Origin: Thermus tenuipuniceus
GTDB lineage: Bacteria; Deinococcota; Deinococci; Deinococcales; Thermaceae
Reading direction: 5' to 3'
NCBI RefSeq assembly: GCF_002964845.1
Contig: NZ_PRDA01000019.1
Location: forward strand, 1 to 54,723
DNA: 54,723 nt
Below are positions 1-7,745 of the stretch, in pieces. The notes under the pieces were generated by a model that worked only from the letters and a program-made list of their open reading frames with translations, searched no databases and was not told the origin of the DNA. The translations under genes and the position numbers were made by a program. The stretch's first letter is position 1, and each line of letters starts with the position of its first letter.

Positions 1-69
1 TTTCTGGCTAGGATGCAGGAGGGGTCGGTTCCCCAAGGTGTCTCAAATGTGGTGGCCAATTACACATTC

Positions 70-99
70 TTGACAGACTTTTTCCCAGCGTGCTATCCT
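70..99 (+). promoter_or_regulatory. sigma70-type promoter of the tRNA-Cys/tRNA-Val unit
   Basis: TTGACA at 70-75 is a perfect -35 box. TATCCT at 94-99 is the -10 box, with an 18 bp spacer. Transcription would begin near 106, just before the tRNA at 112. The bases before position 70 show no gene I can recognise. Confidence 0.8.
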
Positions 100-111
100 G
101 ACTTACGGCTT

Positions 112-186
<75 letters not shown>

Positions 187-193
187 AAACCTT

Positions 194-270
194 GGGCGCG
201 TAGCTCAGGTGGCCAGAGCACTACCTTGACACGGTAGGGGTCGGTGGTTCAAGTCCACTCGCGCCCACCA
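194..270 (+). tRNA. tRNA-Val (anticodon GAC)
   Basis: This is a cloverleaf with acceptor GGGCGCG/CGCGCCC. The anticodon stem CTACC/GGTAG carries the loop TTGACAC, so the anticodon is GAC and it reads GUC/GUU. The CCA end is encoded (268-270). It is the second tRNA of the unit and is followed directly by a GC-rich terminator hairpin. Confidence 0.96.
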
Positions 271-274
271 AGAA

Positions 275-300
275 CCCCCGGGGCCAGCCCCGGGGGATTT
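275..300. terminator. intrinsic terminator after tRNA-Val
   Basis: CCCCCGGGG (275-283) pairs with CCCCGGGGG (288-296) around a 4-nt loop, followed by ATTT. The hairpin is symmetrical and also sits just past the stop of the opposing ttuA gene. It may therefore stop transcription from both sides, although the U-run is short. Confidence 0.7.
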
Positions 301-302
301 CC

Positions 303-1268
303 TCATCCCAGGCGCGCCACCGGCGCCAGGGGGTGGAACTCGACCTCCTCCGGGAGAAGGCGCCGCTTCTTGGCCCGGCGGTACACCGCATCCCACATCC
401 GGCAGAAGGAACACACCGCCCCCGTGGTGGGGTAGCCGCAGCGCTCGCATTCCCGCAGCTGCACTTCCTCGGCTACCTGCATGCGAGGTTGGATTCTATC
501 CAAAAAACCCTCCAGGAAGCGCAGCTTGGCCCCGGGCATCTCCCGCTCCACCAGGTTTAGGGCCTCCTTGTAAAGGAGGCTCTTGGCCCCCTTGGCGTTG
601 GGGCACTCCTCGTGCAGGTAACGGATCCCCCTCAAAAGGGTATAGGAGAGCACCTCCCGCTCGCTAAAGCGGTAAAAGGGCTTGACCCGGGCCGCTAGGC
701 CCGGCTTCTCGGGCAGCACCGGCTCCTGGCGGACCAAGGCGTCCTCCTGGGGGTTCAGGAGGTTGCCGAAGAGGACCGCCGCCTCGTCATCCAGGTTGTG
801 GCCGGTGGCCACCACCCTAAAGCCCCCCTCCACCGCCACCTGGTTGATGATGTAACGCTTGGAAAGCCCGCAGGCAGAGCAGGCTACCCGCCCCGAAAGC
901 TGGGCCAGCTCCGGCACCCCGAAGCCGTAAGCTTGGCGGAGGTCCACCACCAGGAGTTCTAGGCCCCGCTCCCGGGCGAAGGCCTGGGTGACCTCGAGGC
1001 TCCTCTCCGAATACTCCCCGATGCCCAGCTGCAGGTGGAGGCCCACCGCTTGGTACCCGAGGCGGTGGAGCACGTCCCAAAGGGCCAGGGAATCCTTGCC
1101 CCCGGAAACCGCCACCAAAACCCGCTCGCCCGGTTGGAGCATCCTGTAACGGCGGATGGCCCTCTCGGTCTCTCTTACGAACCAGTCCAGATAGTGCGCC
1201 TTGCAGAGGGCAAAGCCCCGGGCGCGGAGTTCCACCTGCGCCTTCTCCCCGCAGACCTTGCAGACCAT
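303..1268 (-). CDS. ttuA: tRNA-5-methyluridine(54) 2-sulfurtransferase TtuA
   Basis: TtuA inserts sulfur at position 2 of ribothymidine 54 in tRNA, a modification that stabilises tRNA in thermophiles. The 321-residue protein has an N-terminal zinc finger (C3, C6, C22, H25) and a PP-loop ATP site SGGKDS at 55-60. Cysteines 130, 133 and 222 fall exactly at the positions known to hold the Fe-S cluster in the T. thermophilus enzyme. A C-terminal zinc finger (CERCG...CSFC) follows. An in-frame ATG 20 codons upstream exists, but the ATG at 1268 gives the family N-terminus. It starts one base after the ttuB stop, so sulfur carrier and transferase are translationally coupled. Confidence 0.95.
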   Translation of the reverse strand: MVCKVCGEKAQVELRARGFALCKAHYLDWFVRETERAIRRYRMLQPGERVLVAVSGGKDSLALWDVLHRLGYQAVGLHLQLGIGEYSERSLEVTQAFARERGLELLVVDLRQAYGFGVPELAQLSGRVACSACGLSKRYIINQVAVEGGFRVVATGHNLDDEAAVLFGNLLNPQEDALVRQEPVLPEKPGLAARVKPFYRFSEREVLSYTLLRGIRYLHEECPNAKGAKSLLYKEALNLVEREMPGAKLRFLEGFLDRIQPRMQVAEEVQLRECERCGYPTTGAVCSFCRMWDAVYRRAKKRRLLPEEVEFHPLAPVARLG

Positions 1269-1269
1269 C

Positions 1270-1467
1270 CTAACCCCCAGAGATGGCGGAGAGGACCTCG
1301 AGGGTCTCCCCTTCCCCCACCCTCTCATCCAGGGTGAGGAGCTCCTCCCCCCGGATCACCACCACCGTCTCCGGATTCAAACCCAGCTCCAGGAGGATCT
1401 CCTTTAGGGGCCTATCCCCTTTTACCTCCACCTCCTTGCGCTCGGGCAGGCGCAACACCAGCTTCAT
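1270..1467 (-). CDS. ttuB: sulfur carrier protein TtuB
   Basis: This 65-residue ubiquitin-like (ThiS/MoaD-type) protein ends in Gly-Gly, the terminus that is adenylated and thiocarboxylated before it donates sulfur to TtuA. In T. thermophilus TtuB also becomes conjugated to target proteins through this C-terminus. The gene starts 4 bp after the acuC stop and ends 1 bp before ttuA, in the acuB-acuC-ttuB-ttuA operon. The position beside ttuA makes the identification firm over other ThiS-like carriers. Confidence 0.93.
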   Translation of the reverse strand: MKLVLRLPERKEVEVKGDRPLKEILLELGLNPETVVVIRGEELLTLDERVGEGETLEVLSAISGG

Positions 1468-1471
1468 CCCG

Positions 1472-2599
1472 CTAGTGTACCAGGTGGGGGCGCACCAACT
1501 CCATGAGCCTTTCCAGGGTAAGGCGGTTCCGCTTCTCTATCTCCTGCCTCCTGGGAATCTCCGGGTAAGGCGCTTCAGGATCGTGCAGGGTGGGGGTAAG
1601 GGGTTTGTCGAGCCTCGCCTCCCACTCCCGAAGCCACCCCTCCGGCAGGCGCTCGGGAAGGGGAAGGCCATGGAAGACGTGGTAGAGGAGGGCCCAGATC
1701 CGCACGGTGGCGTCCAGGCTGTACCCGCCCCCCAGGGTGACAAGCACCCTCCCCCCCGCATAGGCCTCGGCGTACTCCAGGATGAGGGGGAAGATGCGGG
1801 CATAGGCCCGGGTGGTGAGGAGAAGGTCGGCCAGGGGGTCCAAGAAGTGGGCATCGGCCCCGGCCTGCACCACCAGCACATCCGGGCGGAAGGCCCCAAG
1901 AGCCCAAGGCACCAGGGCCTCAAAGACCTCCAGGTAGCTTTCGTCCTCGGTGAAGGGCTCCAGGGGCAGGTTGAGCTTCCTCCCCACCCCCTCTCCCCGC
2001 CCGATCTCGTGCACGTGGCCCGTTCCGGGGAAAAGGTACCGCCCCGACTCGTGGAAGCTCAGGGTCAGGACCTCCTTCTCCTCGTAGTGGATCCACTGCA
2101 CCCCATCCCCATGGTGGACGTCTATATCCAAGTAAGCCACGCGAAGCCCAGCGCGGGTCAGGTGGCGGATGGCCACGGATAGGTCGTTGTACACGCAAAA
2201 GCCGCTGGAGCGGTCGTACTGGGCGTGATGTAGACCCCCACCCAGCTGGAGCACCCGCTTCTCCCCCGCCAGGATCCGCCGGGCTCCCTCCAGGGTGCCC
2301 CCCACCAGGATCCTGGCTGCCCGGTCCATGCCGGGAAAGACCGGGGTGTCCCCCGTGCCCAAACCATAGTGCTCCAAATCGGGCACCCCCTCCCCCCGGC
2401 TTGCCGCCTCCACCCGCCGCACCAAGCGCTCGGAATGTACGGAAAGCACGTCCTCCCGGGTGGCCTCTTTTGGAACCAGGGGTTCGCGCCACACCCCCAG
2501 GGCTTGAAGAAGGGAGGTGAGCATCTCCAGGCGCACCGGGCTGAAGGGGTGGCTGGGACCGAAGTTGTACAGGCGGTACTCGTCCCGGTAGATCACCAT
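1472..2599 (-). CDS. acuC: AcuC-type deacetylase (histone deacetylase superfamily)
   Basis: The 375-residue protein has the zinc-dependent deacetylase signatures: a paired-His motif LHHAQYDRSSGFCVYND, the metal-binding motif DIDVHHGDG, a second metal Asp in GADAH, and a late LGGGY loop. AcuC in Bacillus removes acetyl groups from acetyl-CoA synthetase; the substrate here is not shown by the sequence. The start overlaps the 3' end of acuB by 7 bp, as expected for an acu pair. No acetyl-CoA synthetase or acuA acetyltransferase gene is present in the window. Confidence 0.88.
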   Translation of the reverse strand: MVIYRDEYRLYNFGPSHPFSPVRLEMLTSLLQALGVWREPLVPKEATREDVLSVHSERLVRRVEAASRGEGVPDLEHYGLGTGDTPVFPGMDRAARILVGGTLEGARRILAGEKRVLQLGGGLHHAQYDRSSGFCVYNDLSVAIRHLTRAGLRVAYLDIDVHHGDGVQWIHYEEKEVLTLSFHESGRYLFPGTGHVHEIGRGEGVGRKLNLPLEPFTEDESYLEVFEALVPWALGAFRPDVLVVQAGADAHFLDPLADLLLTTRAYARIFPLILEYAEAYAGGRVLVTLGGGYSLDATVRIWALLYHVFHGLPLPERLPEGWLREWEARLDKPLTPTLHDPEAPYPEIPRRQEIEKRNRLTLERLMELVRPHLVH

Positions 2600-3219
2600 G
2601 GCTTCTTGGGGGGCCAGAGCACCTCAAACCCCTCCTGGCGTAGCCCCTCCGCAAGAAGGTGGGTTTCCAAGGTATTCACCCGCACCACCGCCCGCACCCT
2701 ATCCCCATCCTCTGGATACGAGAGGAGGGAGTGGATGTTGATCCCCCGGCCCGCCAAAAACCCCGTGAGCCGGGCCAGTTCCCCCACGCGGTCGGGGAGG
2801 CGCACCTCGAGGCGGCCCGAGGGCTCCGTGACCCCGGTGAGCTTAAGGAGCGCGTCCAGAAGGTCAATCCCCGTGACGATCCCCACCAAAGCGCCATCCT
2901 CCAGCACGGGCAGGCAGCCGATCTTCCTTTCCCGCATCACCCGGGCGGCCTCTTCCACGGGATCCAGAGGGTGGGCGGTGACCACCTCCTGGGTCATCAC
3001 CTCCGCCACGCGGGCGCACCCGGGGCAAGGCCCCTTGGGGTTCAGGTGGCTGGTGGCCAGGCGGATATCCCGGTCGGTGATGATCCCCACCAGCCTTCCC
3101 TCCTCCATCACCGGCAGGTGACGGATGCCCTTCTCCAAAAGGAGGCGGTAGGCCTCCTCGAGGGTCACCCCGGGCTCCACCGTGATCACGGGGAAGCGCA
3201 TCACGTCCTGGACCAACAT
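2593..3219 (-). CDS. acuB: AcuB-like CBS-pair/ACT domain protein
   Basis: This 208-residue protein has two CBS domains (about residues 1-60 and 70-130), which usually bind adenine nucleotides. An ACT-like domain follows (about 135-200, starting at the segment RLEVRLPDRVGELARL). The arrangement matches AcuB, partner of the AcuC deacetylase encoded next. Its function is poorly defined; energy sensing through AMP/ATP binding is an inference from the CBS pair. The ATG lies 6 nt after a TATACT hexamer, so the message may be leaderless. Confidence 0.8.
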   Translation of the reverse strand: MLVQDVMRFPVITVEPGVTLEEAYRLLLEKGIRHLPVMEEGRLVGIITDRDIRLATSHLNPKGPCPGCARVAEVMTQEVVTAHPLDPVEEAARVMRERKIGCLPVLEDGALVGIVTGIDLLDALLKLTGVTEPSGRLEVRLPDRVGELARLTGFLAGRGINIHSLLSYPEDGDRVRAVVRVNTLETHLLAEGLRQEGFEVLWPPKKPW

Positions 3220-3251
3220 GAAAAAAGTATACCCCGGCGGGATCGCCGGGG
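3220..3251 (-). terminator. terminator of the peptide ABC operon doubling as acuB promoter
   Basis: Reading the minus strand, CCCCGGCG (3251-3244) pairs with CGCCGGGG (3239-3232) around a 4-nt loop, followed by TATACT and a T-run. It terminates the transporter operon whose last stop is at 3267. The same TATACT (3231-3226) fits a -10 box for a leaderless acuB mRNA starting at 3219. I see no clear -35 box. Confidence 0.6.
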
Positions 3252-3266
3252 CCTTGTCCCCAACAC

Positions 3267-4250
3267 CTACAAGATATCGTCCCGGATGCAGGCCTTGAAG
3301 TGGCCGGGGGCCACCTCCTTAAGCTCCGGCACCACCTGGGCGCACTCGGGGAGGGCGTAGCGGCAGCGGGTGCGGAACACGCATCCGGAGGGTGGATTGA
3401 TGGGCGAAGGGATATCCCCCTGGAGGACGATTCTCTCCCGCTTCACTGTGGGGTCGGGGATGGGTACCGCCGAGAGCAGGGCCTCGGTGTAGGGGTGCTT
3501 GGGATTGCGGTAAAGCTCCTTCGAGGAGGCGATCTCCATCACCTTGCCCAGGTACATCACCGCCACCCGGTCGGAGATGTACTCCACCACCGCCAGGTCG
3601 TGGGCGATGAAGAGGAGGGTCAGGCCCAGCTCCTCCTTAAGGTCCTGGAGGAGGTTCACCACCTGGGCCTGGATGGACACATCCAAAGCGGAAACCGGCT
3701 CGTCGGCCACGATGAAGTCCGGGGCCACCGCAAGGGCGCGGGCGATGCCGATCCTTTGCCTCTGGCCTCCCGAGAACTCATGGGGGTAGCGGCGCATGTG
3801 GTCCGGGGAAAGCCCCACCAGCTTAAGAAGCTCTGCCACCCTTTCCGTGCGTTCCTGGGGCGTCTTGCCGATTCCGTGGATGATGAGGGGCTCGGCGATG
3901 ATGTCCCCCACGGTCATGCGGGGGTTCAAGGAGCTGAAGGGATCCTGGAAGATGATCTGCATGCGGCGGCGGTAGGGGCGAAGTTTGTCCTTGGGCAGGT
4001 CCGTGATGTCCTGTCCCTCAAAGAGGATACGCCCCCCCGTGGGCTCGATGAGGCGGAGCAGGGTCCGGCCCACCGTGGTCTTACCGCTTCCCGACTCCCC
4101 CACCAGGCCAAGGACCTCCCCTTTCTTAATGGCAAAGGAAACCCCGTCCACCGCCTTCACGCTCCCCACCACCCGGGAAAGGATCCCGCCGCGGATGGGG
4201 AAGTGCTTCTTAAGGTCCCGGATTTCCAGGAGGACATGGTTTTCCCTCAT
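3267..4250 (-). CDS. dipeptide/oligopeptide ABC transporter ATP-binding protein (OppF/DppF type)
   Basis: This ATPase powers peptide import. The 327-residue protein has Walker A GESGSGKT at 51-58, the signature SGGQRQR, Walker B with [10 protein letters not shown], and the C-terminal oligopeptide-transporter domain with conserved Cys residues (CVFRTRC and others) typical of OppF/DppF. The ATG at 4250 overlaps the oppD-like stop as ATGA. An upstream in-frame Met lies deep inside the neighbour and is not chosen. It is the last gene of the operon, followed by the terminator near 3232-3251. Confidence 0.9.
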   Translation of the reverse strand: MRENHVLLEIRDLKKHFPIRGGILSRVVGSVKAVDGVSFAIKKGEVLGLVGESGSGKTTVGRTLLRLIEPTGGRILFEGQDITDLPKDKLRPYRRRMQIIFQDPFSSLNPRMTVGDIIAEPLIIHGIGKTPQERTERVAELLKLVGLSPDHMRRYPHEFSGGQRQRIGIARALAVAPDFIVADEPVSALDVSIQAQVVNLLQDLKEELGLTLLFIAHDLAVVEYISDRVAVMYLGKVMEIASSKELYRNPKHPYTEALLSAVPIPDPTVKRERIVLQGDIPSPINPPSGCVFRTRCRYALPECAQVVPELKEVAPGHFKACIRDDIL

Positions 4251-5266
4251 GCCCGCACCTCCCGGATCTCCCGCCAGCGCACGCACCGCACCTGGCGGCC
4301 GTCACCCGTGTCCTCCAGGGGTGGCACCTCCCGGTCGCAAAGGCCCTCCACGTAGTGCTTGCACCGGGGATGGAAGGCGCATCCCGGGGGCAGGTACAAG
4401 GGGTTGGGCACATTGCCGGGGATGGCCTCGAGGCGCTCCCTCCGCTCCGCCGCCAGGTCCAGCCGGGGCACAGAGTGCAGAAGCCCCCGGGTGTAGGGGT
4501 GCAGGGGCTCTTTGAAAAGGGGCACCACGTCCGCCTCCTCCACCGCCCGCCCCGCGTACATCACCACCACCCGGTCCGCCATCTCCGCCACCACCCCCAG
4601 ATTGTGGGTGATGAAGAGGATGCTCATACCGATCTCCTCCTGGAGCTTCTTCATGAGCTCCAGGATCTGGGCCTGGATGGTCACGTCCAAAGCCGTGGTG
4701 GGCTCGTCGGCGATGAGGAGGGAGGGATTGCAGGAAAGGGCCATGGCGATCATCACCCTTTGCCGCATCCCTCCGGACATCTGGTGGGGGTAGTTGGCAA
4801 GCCGCTTCTTGGGCTCAGGGATCCCCACCAGGTCCAGCATGTGGGCCGCCAGCTCCATGGCCTCTTTGCGGCTTTTCCCCTGGTGGAGCATAATGGCCTC
4901 GGCGATCTGGTCCCCCACCGTGTACACGGGGTTTAAGGAGGTCATGGGCTCCTGGAAGATCATGGCGATGTCGTTGCCCCTGATCCTCCGCATCTCCACC
5001 TCAGATAGCTTGGTCAGGTCCCGGAGCTCCCCATCCTTGCCGCGGAAAAGGATCTCCCCGGCCACGATCCTACCCGGAGGCGTGGGAATGAGCCGCATGA
5101 TGGAGAGGGCCGTCACGCTCTTCCCGGAACCCGACTCCCCCACCACCGCCAGGGTTTCCCCTTTGTGCACATGGAAGGAAACCCCGTCCACCGCCTTCAC
5201 CACCCCATCATCGGTGAAGAAGTGGACTTTAAGGTCTCTCACCTCCAGTAACCGCTTTTCGTCCAT
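4247..5266 (-). CDS. dipeptide/oligopeptide ABC transporter ATP-binding protein (OppD/DppD type)
   Basis: This is the second ATPase of the heterodimer, 339 residues. Walker A GESGSGKS is at 43-50, the signature is MSGGMRQR, and Walker B contains [12 protein letters not shown]-terminal OppD/DppD extension has the usual Cys-rich motif. The ATG at 5266 is preferred over one six codons upstream because AAAGGAG sits 5 nt before it. A 72 bp gap without a clear promoter separates it from the upstream permease. Confidence 0.9.
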   Translation of the reverse strand: MDEKRLLEVRDLKVHFFTDDGVVKAVDGVSFHVHKGETLAVVGESGSGKSVTALSIMRLIPTPPGRIVAGEILFRGKDGELRDLTKLSEVEMRRIRGNDIAMIFQEPMTSLNPVYTVGDQIAEAIMLHQGKSRKEAMELAAHMLDLVGIPEPKKRLANYPHQMSGGMRQRVMIAMALSCNPSLLIADEPTTALDVTIQAQILELMKKLQEEIGMSILFITHNLGVVAEMADRVVVMYAGRAVEEADVVPLFKEPLHPYTRGLLHSVPRLDLAAERRERLEAIPGNVPNPLYLPPGCAFHPRCKHYVEGLCDREVPPLEDTGDGRQVRCVRWREIREVRA

Positions 5267-5338
5267 GCGTACTCCTTTGGGCACTGCCGTCTAAACACCT
5301 CATCCGTTATACGCCATACTAGGTCAAAAGAGAAGAGC

Positions 5339-6697
5339 CTACTGCCTCCGCCTGGGATCCAAGGCATCCCGCAGGCCATCGCCCAGGAAGTTCCAGGACA
5401 GCACGGAAAGGAAGATGAAGAACCCGGGCCATAGCACCCAGGGGCGATCGGTGAAGGAGGCAAACCCCCCCTGCTGGGCCGCCTGCAGGAGAAGGCCCCA
5501 GCTGGTGTAGGGCTCCGTGACCCCAAGCCCCAGGAAGGAAAGCCCACTTTCCCCCAGGATGAAGCCGGGAATGGTCAGGGAAAGGCTCACGATCACGTAG
5601 CTGGCGGTGGCAGGCAGGATATGGCGGGCGATGATGCGCCCATCCGAAGCCCCCAAGGCCCTGGCGGCCTGCACGTAGTCCATCTCCCGCACGGAGAGGA
5701 CGATCCCCCGCACCACCCGGGCCAACCCCCCCCAGCCGATGAAACCCAAAAGCCCCACCACCAGGTAAAAGGTGAAGAGGGGATCGATGTTGGTGGGAAA
5801 TACCGCCCTCAAGGAGATGAGGAGGAAAAGGCTGGGGATGGCGGCGATGATCTCCACGGTGCGCATGATGAGGTCGTCAGGATCGAGCCTTAAGGGCTCC
5901 CGGAAAACCTTCCACAGGATAAGAAGGGCCCCCCCCAAACCCAGGGCCAGGACGAACCCATCCACCACAAGGGAAAAGACACCCTTGCCGGGGCTGAGCC
6001 GCACAAAGGACCAGGCTAAGAAAAGAACGCCAGCGGCCACAGCCAGCCAGAGAAGAAGGCCCACAAGCCCAAGCGCCCACCTCCAGCCGCGCCAGGCTCG
6101 AGGGGGGAGGGAAAGGGCAAAGGGCCGCCCCGAAAAGTAGCCGGCGATGCCCCCCAGCAAGAGCCCCAGGGCGAAAGAAACCAAAGCGGAAAGGATACCG
6201 ATGGTAAGGGATACCTGCCCCCCGTAGACGATCCGGCTGAACAGGTCCCGGCCAAAGTTATCCGTACCCATCAGGAAGATGCGCCCCGGGGGATCCACCC
6301 CAAAGAGCCTGAGGTCGGAGCGGAACACCTTGAAGACGGTGTAAGGCTGGTCGGGGGTTCGCACGAAAAAGCGCAGGTAGAACTTGCCCTGCGATGGATC
6401 CTCCTCGTAACGGGGCTGGAGGGTTACCGGATCAATGCTGCGTTTGGTGGCGTAGACAAAAGGCCAACTGAGCCTTCCCGTCTCGGGGTCCACAAAGTGG
6501 ACCCGCGTGGGCGGGTGGTTTCCCTTGGGGGGATAGAGCTCATAGTAGTTGGGATCGTAGGGGCTGAAAAAGCCGGCGAAGGCGGCCATGAGGTAAAGCA
6601 CCAGAAGTATGCGCCCGCCCCAGACCGCCAGGCGGTGCTTGCGAAACTGGCGCAAAACCAGCTGGGTTCGGGTGGGAGAAGGCGAAAGGCGTTCCAC
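5339..6697 (-). CDS. peptide ABC transporter permease (DppC/OppC type)
   Basis: This inner-membrane permease (452 residues) is longer than the usual ~300. After the first TM helix (about 25-45) comes a large extracytoplasmic segment up to about residue 140 that includes the DppC-type motif GTDNFGRDLFSR. Between TM2 and the conserved core lies an extra stretch (about 190-270) with two further hydrophobic helices. The core ends with the EAA-type loop ARALGASDGRIIARHILP. It starts 9 bp after the partner permease gene, so the two are likely translated together. Confidence 0.88.
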   Translation of the reverse strand: MERLSPSPTRTQLVLRQFRKHRLAVWGGRILLVLYLMAAFAGFFSPYDPNYYELYPPKGNHPPTRVHFVDPETGRLSWPFVYATKRSIDPVTLQPRYEEDPSQGKFYLRFFVRTPDQPYTVFKVFRSDLRLFGVDPPGRIFLMGTDNFGRDLFSRIVYGGQVSLTIGILSALVSFALGLLLGGIAGYFSGRPFALSLPPRAWRGWRWALGLVGLLLWLAVAAGVLFLAWSFVRLSPGKGVFSLVVDGFVLALGLGGALLILWKVFREPLRLDPDDLIMRTVEIIAAIPSLFLLISLRAVFPTNIDPLFTFYLVVGLLGFIGWGGLARVVRGIVLSVREMDYVQAARALGASDGRIIARHILPATASYVIVSLSLTIPGFILGESGLSFLGLGVTEPYTSWGLLLQAAQQGGFASFTDRPWVLWPGFFIFLSVLSWNFLGDGLRDALDPRRRQ

Positions 6698-6706
6698 AAC
6701 TCACCC

Positions 6707-7690
6707 CTATTCGTAGCGGATCCTGGGGTCCACCCAGGCCAGGAGGAGATCGGAGATGAGGTTGCCGATCATCAAGAGGACCAGGCTCACCGTGAGAAAA
6801 CCGGCGATCACGTAAAGGTCCTGGTTGGCGATGGCGTCCAGGAAAAAGGGGGTAATACCCGGCCAGGCCATAACCACCTCCACGAACCCCGCTCCCGAGA
6901 TCAAGCTGGGAAGAAGCCCACCCAAGGTGGCCACAAAGGGAATCACCGCGTTGCGAAAGGCATGCTTGTAAAGGACCACCCGCTCAGCCAAGCCCTTGGC
7001 CCGGGCCGTGCGGATATAGTCCTGGGATAGGACCTCCAGCATCTGTCCCCGCATGAGGCGGGAAAGCCCGGCGATATCGTTGGCGGTGGCCACCAGCACG
7101 GGTACCACCGCATGCCAGGCGATGTCCAGGATCTGGCGCAAGGGCGGCATCTGCTCAAAGCCGCTGCTGGTCATGCCGGAAACCGGAAAGATAAGGGTAC
7201 CCGTGCGGAACTTTATCTGGAGAAGCACGTAGATGGCGATGAGCGCCAGGAAAAAGCTGGGCACGGAAAGCCCGATATACGCCAGAAAGGAAAGGATCCT
7301 GTCCCCCAAGGAGTACTGGCGCACCGCCCCGTAGACCCCGATGGGAATGGCTACCAAGTACAGAAGAAGGGTGGAGGGGATGACGATCACCATGGAGTTC
7401 ACCACTCGAGGCCAGATCACCTCCAGCACCGGTGCCTGATAGGCAAAGGAATATCCCAGGTTCAGGTGCAACAGGTTATCCATCCAAAGAAGGTACTGCT
7501 CGTAGATGGGGCGATCCAGGCCGAACTGGGCCCTAAGGCGGGCGATGGTCTCCGGGGTTATCTTGGGATCCAGTTCCAGCTGGGTCAGGTAATCCCCCGG
7601 GGCCAGCTGGATGATGAGGAAGGCCAAGAAGGTAGCCCCGAAGAAGGTGGGGATCAGGTACAGGATACGGCGAAGGATGTATGCGGTCAT
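6707..7690 (-). CDS. peptide ABC transporter permease (DppB/OppB type)
   Basis: The 327-residue inner-membrane protein has the standard DppB layout: an N-terminal TM helix starting YILRRILYLIPTFFGATFLA, the motif APGDY, a segment LGLDRPIYEQYLLWMDNLLHL (family hallmark before TM2), and a cytoplasmic EAA loop TARAKGLAERVVLYKHAFRNA. About six TM helices are expected. It is the first permease gene of the operon, separated from the binding-protein gene by the hairpin at 7702-7733. Confidence 0.9.
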   Translation of the reverse strand: MTAYILRRILYLIPTFFGATFLAFLIIQLAPGDYLTQLELDPKITPETIARLRAQFGLDRPIYEQYLLWMDNLLHLNLGYSFAYQAPVLEVIWPRVVNSMVIVIPSTLLLYLVAIPIGVYGAVRQYSLGDRILSFLAYIGLSVPSFFLALIAIYVLLQIKFRTGTLIFPVSGMTSSGFEQMPPLRQILDIAWHAVVPVLVATANDIAGLSRLMRGQMLEVLSQDYIRTARAKGLAERVVLYKHAFRNAVIPFVATLGGLLPSLISGAGFVEVVMAWPGITPFFLDAIANQDLYVIAGFLTVSLVLLMIGNLISDLLLAWVDPRIRYE

Positions 7691-7701
7691 GGCTTCCCAA
7701 A

Positions 7702-7733
7702 GTATCCCCGGGGCCGATAGACCCCGGGGATAC
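7702..7733 (-). promoter_or_regulatory. intercistronic hairpin between binding-protein and permease genes
   Basis: GTATCCCCGGGG (7702-7713) and CCCCGGGGATAC (7722-7733) form a perfect 12 bp stem with an 8-nt loop, and no T-run follows on the minus strand. Such hairpins after binding-protein genes usually stabilise the upstream mRNA or partially stop transcription, so that the binding protein is made in excess over the permeases. The function here is inferred from position. Confidence 0.6.
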
Positions 7734-7745
7734 CCTACGGCTAGC

